A stretch of 7,143 nt of DNA from an uncultured Thermoleophilia bacterium (GTDB taxonomy: Bacteria > Actinomycetota > Thermoleophilia > Gaiellales > F1-60-MAGs149). The position numbers and the translations under genes are program-made. Shown one piece after another: positions 1 to 5,597 of this stretch. The stretch covers positions 1-7,143 of the forward strand of contig CADCWC010000205.1 in assembly GCA_902806305.1 (NCBI GenBank), written 5' to 3'. The notes beneath the pieces are model-generated. The model searched no databases. It saw only the letters and a list, made by a program, of their open reading frames with translations, and had not been told where the DNA came from. Position 1 is the first letter of the stretch. Each line of letters opens with the position of its first letter.

Positions 1-90
1 GACGTAGTGGCCTGGGAGCTCGGTCGCGCCGGCCGGGGTCGCCCCCGCCAGCGCCGCCGCGGTGACGACGGCGGCCAGCACGCGCCTCAC
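1..90 (-). CDS. exported protein, N-terminal fragment (runs off window)
   Basis: Thirty codons are visible, starting at GTG (90-88) and continuing past the window edge. The translation begins MRRVLAAVVTAAALAGATPA and continues GATELPGHYV. This is a textbook Sec signal peptide: two arginines at residues 2-3, a hydrophobic Ala/Val/Leu core at about 4-16, and a likely cleavage after the AGA at residues 20-22. The start codon overlaps the stop of the upstream GGDEF-EAL gene in a 4-bp GTGA, which is strong evidence for the start choice and for translational coupling. The mature protein is not visible, so its function is unknown. By position it could be the extracytoplasmic partner of the membrane c-di-GMP protein; that is inference. 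Confidence 0.72.
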   Translation of the reverse strand, partial: MRRVLAAVVTAAALAGATPAGATELPGHYV

Positions 91-2171
91 GACGCGACCC
101 GGGCGGTCGTGAGCTGGGCGTCGGGCAGGTCCCAGAAACCGCTGGGCGTGAACCGGCGGCTGGCAGCATGCGCGCGGATGGTCCGCTCGCAGGCCTCGGG
201 CGGCGTCGGCCGGCCGAGGAAGAAGCCCTGGGCGTAGTCGCAGCCCAACTCGACGAGCCGGTCGCGGGCCTCGCTCGTCTCGACCCCCTCCGCGGTGACG
301 TCAAGCGCCAGGTTGCGGCCGAGCCCGATCGTCGAGCGGACGATCGCCGCGTTGTTGCTGTTCGTCTCCATGTCGATCACGAAGGACTTGTCCACCTTGA
401 TCTCGTCCGCGGGCAGCTGCTGAAGCTGCGCGAGCGAGGAGTAGCCCGTGCCGAAGTCGTCGATCGCCACCCGCACGCCGATGCTCCGCAGCTGCTGGAG
501 CACGTCGCGAGCGCGCCCGAAGTCCGCCACGATCTTGGTCTCGGTGACCTCGACCTGCAGCGCACCGGCCGGGAGGTCCTGCTCGGCGAGCAGCTCCTGG
601 ATCTGCGCCGGCAGGCCCCGGTCGAGGAGGCTCCGCGTGGAGAGGTTGACGGCGACGCGGAGGTCGAGACCGCCGTCGCGCCACGCCCGGCACTGGGCCA
701 GCGCGGCGCGCAGCACCCACTTGGTGAGCGGCTTGATGAGGTTGCTCTGCTCGGCGAGCGGGATGAAGCCGTCGGGGCCGATGAGACCGAGCTGCGGGTG
801 CTGCCAGCGCACCAGCGCCTCGACGCCGTCGGCGTGGTCGGCTCCCAGCGCGAGCTTGGGCTGGTAGTGCAGGACGAGCTCGTCGCGCTCGATGCCGCGC
901 CGCAGCTCGGCGGCGAGCGCGAGGCGGTCGAAGCCCTCGGACTCGTCATGCCCCGAATAGCACTCGCAACGGGTGCGCGTGTCCTTGGCACGGTAGAGCG
1001 CGAGGTCGGCGTGCTTGAGCAGCGCGTGACGGTCGCGCCCGTGGCCGGGATACGCGGCGACGCCGATGCTCGCGCGGACGTCGAGCGAGAAGGACTCGAC
1101 CTCGACCGGCTGCTCGAGGCGCTCGAGGATCCGGTGGGCGACGTCCATCCCGGCGGCGGCGTCGGCGCCCGGAAGCAGGATCGCGAACTCGTCGCCTCCG
1201 AGGCGCGCGACCATCGCCTCGGTCGGAGCGACCTCCTCGAGCCTCCGGCCGACGCAGCGCAGCAGCTCGTCGCCGAGGTGATGCCCGAGCGAGTCGTTGA
1301 CGGCCTTGAAGTCGTCCAGATCGGCAAGAAGGACGGCGAAGCGGCCGGCGTCCCCGCCGCTGCCCTCGATGAGCTCCTCGAGGCGCCCGTAGAAGAGCTC
1401 GCGGTTCGGGAGGTTCGTCAGGTTGTCGTGCAGCGCCCGGTGATGGTTGATGACCGCTTGGCGGCCACCGAAGAAGATCGCGAGAACGGGGAGGAACAGC
1501 AGCGGCACGAGCAGGGAGTCCACCTCGGCGCAGGCGACGATGACCGGCGCGAGCGCGAGCTGGAAGCCGGAGGTCCACACGTGGAAGCCGAGGTCCCCGC
1601 GCAGGTAGGGCCCGAGCGGTCGCCGCGTGAGGATCGCCGCGCCGACGCCCGCCAGCACGTGGTTGACGGCGAACAAGGCGGCCCCCGCGAGCGCGATCGC
1701 CGGAATGGCGCCGTCCACCGCCGGAGCGGCCGTCGTGCCGGTGAGCGCGTGGAGCACCACCGCCGCCGCGCCGATCGAGACGATGTACTGCGAGGCGTTG
1801 AAGACGACCTTCACGGGAGCCAGGCGCGCGGCGCCGTCGGCGACCAGCGAGGCCGTCGCGTACAGCACCATCGCCGGCAGCGGCCCGAAGGCGAGCAGGA
1901 CTGCAAAGGCGAATGCCGTCGAGACGGTGATCTCGTCGAACCACTGGCCGCGCGCGAGCCGGACGGGAAGCAGCTCACCGAGCAGGCACATCCCGGCCAG
2001 CGTCCAGAAGAGCCCGTCGCCCGCCCACGCGTGCTCCTCGCCGAGGAGCGCCGCGCCCAGGAGTGCCACGATCCCCGCGGCGAGCACAACGGCGGTGTAC
2101 AACACGTACGCCCCGGGCCGCCGGGTACGGGGCGGGATCGCGGAAGCGGCGGCGATGGCGACTGCAGGCAC
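87..2171 (-). CDS. membrane-bound GGDEF-EAL c-di-GMP cyclase/phosphodiesterase
   Basis: The protein has 694 residues. Residues about 22-236 are mostly hydrophobic and can form about seven membrane helices, an integral-membrane sensor of a type I cannot name. The GGDEF domain (about 247-408) carries an intact active-site motif RLGGDEF at 323-329, plus the LADLDDFKAVND signature, so it could make c-di-GMP from two GTP. The inhibitory RxxD site five residues before GGDEF is absent; that position reads PTEA. The EAL domain (about 418-662) keeps the expected catalytic set: EAL at 451-453, VNL at 508-510, EVTET, IDDFGTG at 570-576, KVDKSF, TAEGVET and QGFFLG. This predicts a working phosphodiesterase hydrolysing c-di-GMP to pGpG. 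Both domains follow the membrane part and should be cytoplasmic. The GTG start at 2171-2169 has a GGAG eight bases upstream (2180-2183). It lies 14 bp after the small lipoprotein gene and overlaps the next gene by 4 bp. Net activity cannot be read from sequence. Confidence 0.95.
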   Translation of the reverse strand: MPAVAIAAASAIPPRTRRPGAYVLYTAVVLAAGIVALLGAALLGEEHAWAGDGLFWTLAGMCLLGELLPVRLARGQWFDEITVSTAFAFAVLLAFGPLPAMVLYATASLVADGAARLAPVKVVFNASQYIVSIGAAAVVLHALTGTTAAPAVDGAIPAIALAGAALFAVNHVLAGVGAAILTRRPLGPYLRGDLGFHVWTSGFQLALAPVIVACAEVDSLLVPLLFLPVLAIFFGGRQAVINHHRALHDNLTNLPNRELFYGRLEELIEGSGGDAGRFAVLLADLDDFKAVNDSLGHHLGDELLRCVGRRLEEVAPTEAMVARLGGDEFAILLPGADAAAGMDVAHRILERLEQPVEVESFSLDVRASIGVAAYPGHGRDRHALLKHADLALYRAKDTRTRCECYSGHDESEGFDRLALAAELRRGIERDELVLHYQPKLALGADHADGVEALVRWQHPQLGLIGPDGFIPLAEQSNLIKPLTKWVLRAALAQCRAWRDGGLDLRVAVNLSTRSLLDRGLPAQIQELLAEQDLPAGALQVEVTETKIVADFGRARDVLQQLRSIGVRVAIDDFGTGYSSLAQLQQLPADEIKVDKSFVIDMETNSNNAAIVRSTIGLGRNLALDVTAEGVETSEARDRLVELGCDYAQGFFLGRPTPPEACERTIRAHAASRRFTPSGFWDLPDAQLTTARVAS

Positions 2172-2185
2172 GACGGTGGCTCCCG

Positions 2186-2371
2186 TCAGCCGTTCTTGCG
2201 GCCGTCGCCCTTGAACTTCTGGGTCTTCTCGACGACCTCGACCTCGTTGGGCCTGCCCCCCGCGGCGGCGTCGCTCGCCATAGGCCCGCAGGCGAGGAGG
2301 ACGAAGCCGGACAGCACCGCGGCGAGGACGCGCCGGACGGTGCGGGGCGAATGGCTGAGCGTTTGGGCCAT
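2186..2371 (-). CDS. very small putative lipoprotein
   Basis: The product is 61 residues from the preferred start. It has a basic N-terminus (RTVRR), a hydrophobic segment and the lipobox FVLLAC, with lipidation expected at Cys28. This leaves a mature lipopeptide of only 34 residues, anchored outside the membrane and ending in a charged tail (KTQKFKGDGRKNG). The reading frame also has an ATG nine bases earlier (2380-2378). However, the GGAG at 2384-2381 directly abuts that codon, whereas it sits nine bases before the ATG at 2371-2369, so I chose the latter. The gene precedes the GGDEF-EAL gene by 14 bp on the same strand and is probably first in the operon. I do not recognise a family. The short length leaves some doubt that it is translated, but the lipobox, ribosome site and spacing agree. 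Confidence 0.68.
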   Translation of the reverse strand: MAQTLSHSPRTVRRVLAAVLSGFVLLACGPMASDAAAGGRPNEVEVVEKTQKFKGDGRKNG

Positions 2372-2380
2372 GTGCGTCAT

Positions 2381-2384
2381 CTCC
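2381..2384 (-). promoter_or_regulatory. ribosome binding site deciding the lipoprotein start
   Basis: On the minus strand GGAG lies immediately before the upstream ATG (2380) and nine bases before the second ATG (2371). Only the second spacing is normal for a Shine-Dalgarno site, so the site argues for the shorter product. Confidence 0.55.
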
Positions 2385-2414
2385 GGGGTCTCAGGACGGC
2401 CGTGCGAAACCCGT

Positions 2415-2444
2415 ATCGTACGCTTCCGCCGGCGACTTGAGGAA
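2415..2444 (-). promoter_or_regulatory. candidate promoter of the lipoprotein/GGDEF-EAL operon
   Basis: Read on the minus strand there is a TTCCTC (2444-2439), an 18-base spacer and a TACGAT (2420-2415). TACGAT fits the loose actinobacterial -10 form TAnnnT. The expected transcription start is near 2408, giving a leader of about 37 bases before the chosen ATG. The -35 half is weak, and it overlaps the left arm of the CTTGAGG/CCTCAAG inverted repeat. Prediction by eye only. Confidence 0.35.
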
Positions 2445-2466
2445 TTTTTCGGCCTGGTGCCTCAAG
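2436..2466. repeat. inverted repeat CTTGAGG-N17-CCTCAAG
   Basis: A perfect 7-bp inverted repeat (2436-2442 and 2460-2466) flanks 17 bases that include an AATTTTT run, unusually AT-rich for this genome. Its arms are 24 bp apart, a little over two helical turns, which fits a dimeric regulator binding one DNA face. It sits just upstream of, and partly over, the candidate promoter of the left operon, so an operator role is possible. A 7-bp stem with a 17-base loop is a poor terminator. Confidence 0.5.
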
Positions 2467-2484
2467 CCGCGTGACGCGCCTCGC

Positions 2485-2667
2485 TCACGCGCGCCCTCGA
2501 CGCTCGGCCTCCGGCGGCGACTTCGCGGCGCCCTGCCGCGCGCCTCCGGCGGGCGAGGCGCCCTCCCACTGCGAGACGAGAGCCGGGCTAACGCCGCAGA
2601 TACGCGCGACCTCGGGCGGATACGCGCGACCTCGGGCAGCGACGTGTCCGTCCCGTGATGATGTCAT
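2485..2667 (-). pseudogene. possible remnant of a helix-turn-helix protein
   Basis: A 60-codon frame from ATG (2667-2665) to TGA (2487-2485) contains PPEVARICGVSPALVSQWEG (residues about 17-36). This resembles the helix-turn-helix of XRE-type or phage-repressor-like DNA-binding proteins (pattern xxxVAxxxGVSxxxVSxWE). The parts on both sides look like random high-GC translation, and no Shine-Dalgarno site is evident. A 20-bp tandem duplication (2599-2637) covers the first helix. Because 20 is not a multiple of three, the upstream copy (LPEVARI) falls in a different frame, which reaches a stop without a start codon. The picture suits a decayed gene, but chance similarity in GC-rich DNA is a real alternative. 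Confidence 0.25.
2599..2637. repeat. 20-bp tandem duplication
   Basis: The 19-base string GATACGCGCGACCTCGGGC occurs at 2599-2617 and again, identically, at 2619-2637, with a single G between, giving a period of 20 bp. Only two copies are present. It looks like a recent slippage duplication in the non-coding stretch between the two operons. Confidence 0.85.
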
Positions 2668-2759
2668 TCATCCCGTCGTCACCTGGCCTGGCCCGATCGC
2701 TCGTGAGCAGGTGAGTGATGCCCGCCGACGGCGGCGCGGTTGGAAACGGCTGCGCACGC

Positions 2760-2779
2760 GCTCAAGCGCACGGTTGAGC
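2760..2779 (-). terminator. hairpin downstream of tRNA-Lys, possible weak terminator or processing site
   Basis: GCTCAA (2760-2765) and TTGAGC (2774-2779) form a 6-bp stem with an 8-base loop. It lies about 11 bases beyond the tRNA 3' end in the direction of transcription. No T-run follows on the minus strand, so it is not a canonical intrinsic terminator. It could mark the 3' boundary of the operon or help tRNA 3' processing. Confidence 0.3.
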
Positions 2780-2790
2780 CGTCTCGGCGA

Positions 2791-2863
2791 TGGGCCGTGT
2801 AGGGATCGAACCTACGACCTTGGGATTAAGAGTCCCCTGCTCTACCAGCTGAGCTAACGGCCC
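2791..2863 (-). tRNA. tRNA-Lys (anticodon CUU)
   Basis: A 73-base cloverleaf is read on the minus strand. It has a 7-bp acceptor stem (GGGCCGT with ACGGCCC), a D arm GCTC-AGCTGGTA-GAGC, anticodon loop CTCTTAA giving anticodon CTT for lysine AAG codons, a T arm GTAGG-TTCGATC-CCTAC, and discriminator A. CCA is not encoded, so it must be added after transcription. The anticodon stem has a G-A mismatch at its outer pair (27-43). The 5' end is only 13 bp after the STAS gene stop on the same strand, so it probably sits at the 3' end of the tat operon transcript and is cut out of it, unless a promoter lies within the STAS gene. Confidence 0.97.
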
Positions 2864-2876
2864 GTCGGGCGCCAGT

Positions 2877-3260
2877 TTACGCGAGCCTGAGCGGGCCGGA
2901 GCCGGGGCCGTGGCGGTGCAGTCCGAGGTCGTCGAGCGCGGCGTCGCGCGTGTCGTACAGCGCGAAGGCGGCGTCGAGCCCCGATGCCTGGACGACGCGA
3001 CGGACCGTGGCCGTCGCCGGGGCGACGACGGCGACCACGCCGCCCCGGGGCCGGAGCACGATGGCGGCGTCGTAGAGCGCCGACAGGCCGCCGGAGTCCG
3101 AGACGTGCGCGTCGGTCAGGTCGGCGACGATCCGGTCGACGGGGCTCCCCGCGGCGGCGGCCATGGCGGTGCGCAGCTCCTCGCCCTCCCGCATCCCGAC
3201 CCCGCCGGTGACGGTGACGAGGATCGCGCGGTCGCCGAGTCCGACGACGCGGACCTCCAT
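2877..3260 (-). CDS. single-domain STAS protein (anti-sigma-factor-antagonist-like)
   Basis: The protein has 127 residues, the usual size for a stand-alone STAS domain of the SpoIIAA/RsbV family. Such proteins bind anti-sigma-factor kinases in the cytoplasm and are switched by serine phosphorylation. The fold signature is clear: a central strand RIVADLTDAHVSDSGGLSAL (43-62), then RGGVVAVVAP, then the VRRVVQASGLDAAF helix region. In SpoIIAA the core motif is D-S-S-G-L with the second serine phosphorylated. Here it is D55-S56-G57-G58-L59, so the usual acceptor position is glycine, although Ser54 and Ser56 are close by. The ATG start lies 4 bp after the TPR gene stop, with no evident Shine-Dalgarno site, suggesting translational coupling. 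No cognate anti-sigma kinase or sigma factor is visible in the window. Confidence 0.85.
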   Translation of the reverse strand: MEVRVVGLGDRAILVTVTGGVGMREGEELRTAMAAAAGSPVDRIVADLTDAHVSDSGGLSALYDAAIVLRPRGGVVAVVAPATATVRRVVQASGLDAAFALYDTRDAALDDLGLHRHGPGSGPLRLA

Positions 3261-3264
3261 CGCG

Positions 3265-4254
3265 TCAGTCGGCGGCGGTCGACGTCCCGGCTGCCCCGGT
3301 GCCGGTCGGCGCCGTGGTCGTCGGCGCCGGCGTCGGCGTCGGCGGGGCGGCCTGGGCCTTCAGCTGCTTCACGGTCTCCTTCACCTGCTCCGAGACCGGG
3401 TCGCCCGGGAACAGCTTGAGGAACTTCTCGAAGGCCGTGATGGCCGTCTCCGTGTCGCCGCCCGACGCCGCCACGCTGCCGAGCGTGAAGAGCGCGTTGC
3501 CGTCGTTCGGCTTGGCGTCGGCGACCTTCTTGTAGGCGGCCACGGCCTTCGTGGTCGCCTCCTGCAGCGCCTCCTGGAAGGGCGCGGCCTTGGCGTAGAT
3601 GGCGTTCGCCCGCTCGCTCACGATCTCCGAGCGGGCCTTCGTGAAGGGGTCTGCGTTCGCGCCGCCGCCCGGGATGACGAGCGCGTCCGTGGAGCCGCCC
3701 GAGGTCACCTGCTGCGCCTCGGCGTAGAGCCGCTGGATCTGGCTCTGGGCGTCACCGGCCTGCACGGCGTAGGCCTCGCCGAGCCGTTCCTGGATCGCGA
3801 TGTCGCCCGGCTTCAGCTTCGCGGCCTGCGCGAAGGCCTTCGCGGCCTCCTCGTGATTGCGCGTGGCGGCCACGGCGTTCTCGGGCGCGAGGGCGGCGTA
3901 CGCCTCACCGAGCGCCAGCCACGCAGCAGCGTCGTCCGGCTTCGCCTTCGTCGCCGCCTGCGCCTGCGTGATCCGCTCCGACGTGGGCGACGTGGGCGTC
4001 GTCACGCCCGCGTTCGACTCGCGGTTCTGCAGGTAGTCGAGCAGGTTCGGCGCGCTGTTCGTGGCCCCGACGCCCGAGAGCACCGTCGAGGCGGCGAAGA
4101 CCAGCACGAGCCCGAGGAACACCCACTTGCCCGACTTGCGGATGCGCTCGTTGAAGAGCGGCGGATCGACCGCGGCGGCGGCATCGCGCCCGGCGCGGCC
4201 GCGCGGGTGGCGACCGCTGCCGCCCTGGCTTTTCCGTGAGTGTGGCGTGCTCAT
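3265..4254 (-). CDS. membrane-anchored TPR-repeat protein
   Basis: The protein has 329 residues. The first 42 or so are basic and hydrophilic, followed by one strong membrane helix at about 43-62 (GKWVFLGLVLVFAASTVLSG). With the positive charges inside, the rest should lie outside the membrane. TPR-like helical pairs are visible at about 108-150 (AAAWLALGEAYAAL, EEAAKAFAQAAKLKPGD), about 152-166, and 236-297 (AVAAYKKVADAKPNDGNALF, ETAITAFEKFLKLFPGDP). A low-complexity Pro/Thr/Ala tail occupies about 303-329. TPRs usually bind proteins, so a scaffold or adaptor role is likely but the partner is unknown. The ATG start overlaps the amidohydrolase stop as ATGA, so translation is coupled. The TatA/TatC genes upstream suggest a link to the envelope, yet the N-terminus lacks a twin-arginine motif and looks like a Sec/YidC signal anchor. 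Confidence 0.88.
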   Translation of the reverse strand: MSTPHSRKSQGGSGRHPRGRAGRDAAAAVDPPLFNERIRKSGKWVFLGLVLVFAASTVLSGVGATNSAPNLLDYLQNRESNAGVTTPTSPTSERITQAQAATKAKPDDAAAWLALGEAYAALAPENAVAATRNHEEAAKAFAQAAKLKPGDIAIQERLGEAYAVQAGDAQSQIQRLYAEAQQVTSGGSTDALVIPGGGANADPFTKARSEIVSERANAIYAKAAPFQEALQEATTKAVAAYKKVADAKPNDGNALFTLGSVAASGGDTETAITAFEKFLKLFPGDPVSEQVKETVKQLKAQAAPPTPTPAPTTTAPTGTGAAGTSTAAD

Positions 4255-5597
4255 GTCGTCTCGTCCTCGCGCGCGTCGATCATGGCCGCGCGGCCGCTGC
4301 CGGCCCGGTCGAGGGCCTCGCGGATCCGTTGACCGTCCCTCTCCTTACGGTAGCGCACGGTGCCGTTCGTGACCGTCAACGCGACCGCCTCCGGGCTGCC
4401 GCCGTAGACGACCGCGGCGGCCGGATCCTCGACCGGCCAGTACGTCGTGGCCCCGAGCGACACCACGGTGAGATCGGCCCGGAGGCCCGGCACGAGCGCG
4501 CCGACCTGACCGTCGAGCCCGATCGCCCGGGCGGCCTCGGCGGCGGCCAGGCGCAGCGCCTCCTCGGCGCTCAGCGCGCCGGCGTCGGCCTCACGCGCGC
4601 GCGCCGCGAAGACGGCCGCGCGCAGCTCGGCGAAGTGGTCCAGGTCGACCGCGGAGCTCGGGCTGTCGGACCCGAGCCCCACCGGGACGCCGGCCTCCCG
4701 AAGCGCCCGGAGCGGCGCGAGGCCGCAGCCGAGCTGCGCGTTCGAGCGCGGACAGTGCGCCACGGCGGCGCCGGACGCGGCGAGGGTCTCGATCTCGGCC
4801 GGACCGATGGCGACGGCGTGGATCGCGACGGTGCCCGGCCCGAGGACGCCGTCGCGGGCCAGCCGGGTCACGGGATGCTCACCGAGCCGCTCCAGGGCGG
4901 GAAGCGCGTCGGCGATCGGCCCGGTCCCGGCGCGCAGCGCCTCGACCTCGGCCGCCGCCTCGGCCACGTGGGTGGCGACGGGGAGGTCTCGCCCACGGGC
5001 CAGGGCCATCAGGGCGCGGTAGACGTGCGGGGCGACGGTGTACGGGGCGTGCGGTGAGATCCCGAGCCGGGTCAGGGCGCCCGCCTCCGGCGTCAGGGCG
5101 TCGAGTCGCTCGGCGACCCCGAGGGCGACGCCCGCGGCGTCGGCCGCCGCTCCCACCCCGAAGGCCTCGAGGTAGACGATCGCGCGCAGGCCGACCTCAC
5201 GGACGGCCGCCACCGTGGCGCCCGCGAACGAGCAGTCGGCGACGGTCGTGACGCCCGACCGCAGCGAGAGCAGCGCACCGAGCAGGGCGCCGTCGTGCGT
5301 CTGCTCCGGGCTCAGACGCGCCTTGCGCCGGATGTGGTCGGACAGCCACGGCGCGAACGGCAGCCCGTCGCCGAAGCCGCCGTACGTCGTGTACTCGAGG
5401 TGCGAGTGGGCGTTGACGAATCCCGGCAGGATCGCCGCCCGCCCGTGCTCCTCGACGGGCGCCCCGGCCGCCGCCGCCAGGATCTCCCGCCGCGGCCCGA
5501 CGGCCGCGATCCGCTCGCCGTCGATCAGCACCGCGCCGTCACGGACCGGCGCTGCGGCGACCGGGAGCACCCAGTCGGCCGCGTGGACCGAGATCAC
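4251..5597 (-). CDS. metal-dependent amidohydrolase, COG0402-type deaminase
   Basis: The protein has 448 residues, normal for cytoplasmic amidohydrolases of the MtaD/SsnA/aminodeoxyfutalosine-deaminase group. Family residues visible are the metal ligands H64 and H66 (NAHSHLE), H210 with catalytic E213 (THVAE), H260 (VAIHAV), and D311 (LGSDSPSS). SPHAPYT (181-187) and HCPRSN (281-286) are typical of the deaminase branch acting on adenosine-like substrates. Short beta-sandwich segments at both ends (about 1-55 and 370-415) complete the family layout. Candidate substrates are S-adenosylhomocysteine, methylthioadenosine or 6-aminodeoxyfutalosine; NAHSHLE and the FAPWL segment lean toward the last, but this is a guess. 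The GTG start (5597-5595) overlaps the tatC stop as GTGA, and the stop overlaps the TPR gene start as ATGA. No signal peptide is present, so it is not itself a Tat substrate. Confidence 0.9.
   Translation of the reverse strand: MISVHAADWVLPVAAAPVRDGAVLIDGERIAAVGPRREILAAAAGAPVEEHGRAAILPGFVNAHSHLEYTTYGGFGDGLPFAPWLSDHIRRKARLSPEQTHDGALLGALLSLRSGVTTVADCSFAGATVAAVREVGLRAIVYLEAFGVGAAADAAGVALGVAERLDALTPEAGALTRLGISPHAPYTVAPHVYRALMALARGRDLPVATHVAEAAAEVEALRAGTGPIADALPALERLGEHPVTRLARDGVLGPGTVAIHAVAIGPAEIETLAASGAAVAHCPRSNAQLGCGLAPLRALREAGVPVGLGSDSPSSAVDLDHFAELRAAVFAARAREADAGALSAEEALRLAAAEAARAIGLDGQVGALVPGLRADLTVVSLGATTYWPVEDPAAAVVYGGSPEAVALTVTNGTVRYRKERDGQRIREALDRAGSGRAAMIDAREDETT

Noticed and set aside
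168..2474. A 768-codon plus-strand open frame antisense to the GGDEF-EAL gene
   Set aside because: It is the complement of a well-supported gene. It is charged, repetitive Arg/Glu/Asp/Val-rich sequence with no domain, a common artefact of high-GC DNA.
2657..2672. Near-palindrome GATGA-TGTCAT-TCATC in the gene-free stretch
   Set aside because: Only five pairs per arm with a six-base gap, and no promoter next to it; too weak to call an operator.
2471..2857. Plus-strand frame ending in GPCRDRTYDLGIKSPLLYQL
   Set aside because: The tail is the antisense translation of the tRNA-Lys gene, a well-known spurious protein; the rest has no protein-like features.
2864..2876. Possible terminator between the STAS gene and tRNA-Lys
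   Set aside because: Thirteen bases with no stem and no T-run; there is no room for an intrinsic terminator.
3290..3350. GTCGGC-type short repeats at the end of the TPR gene
   Set aside because: They are codon-level low complexity encoding the Pro/Thr/Ala tail, not an independent DNA repeat.
3163..4239. A 358-codon plus-strand open frame
   Set aside because: It lies antisense to the TPR gene, whose helical repeats and overlapping start are convincing; its composition is Arg/Gly/Leu low complexity.
4236..5057. A 273-codon plus-strand open frame
   Set aside because: It is antisense to the amidohydrolase, which has all catalytic motifs; no recognisable domain in this frame.
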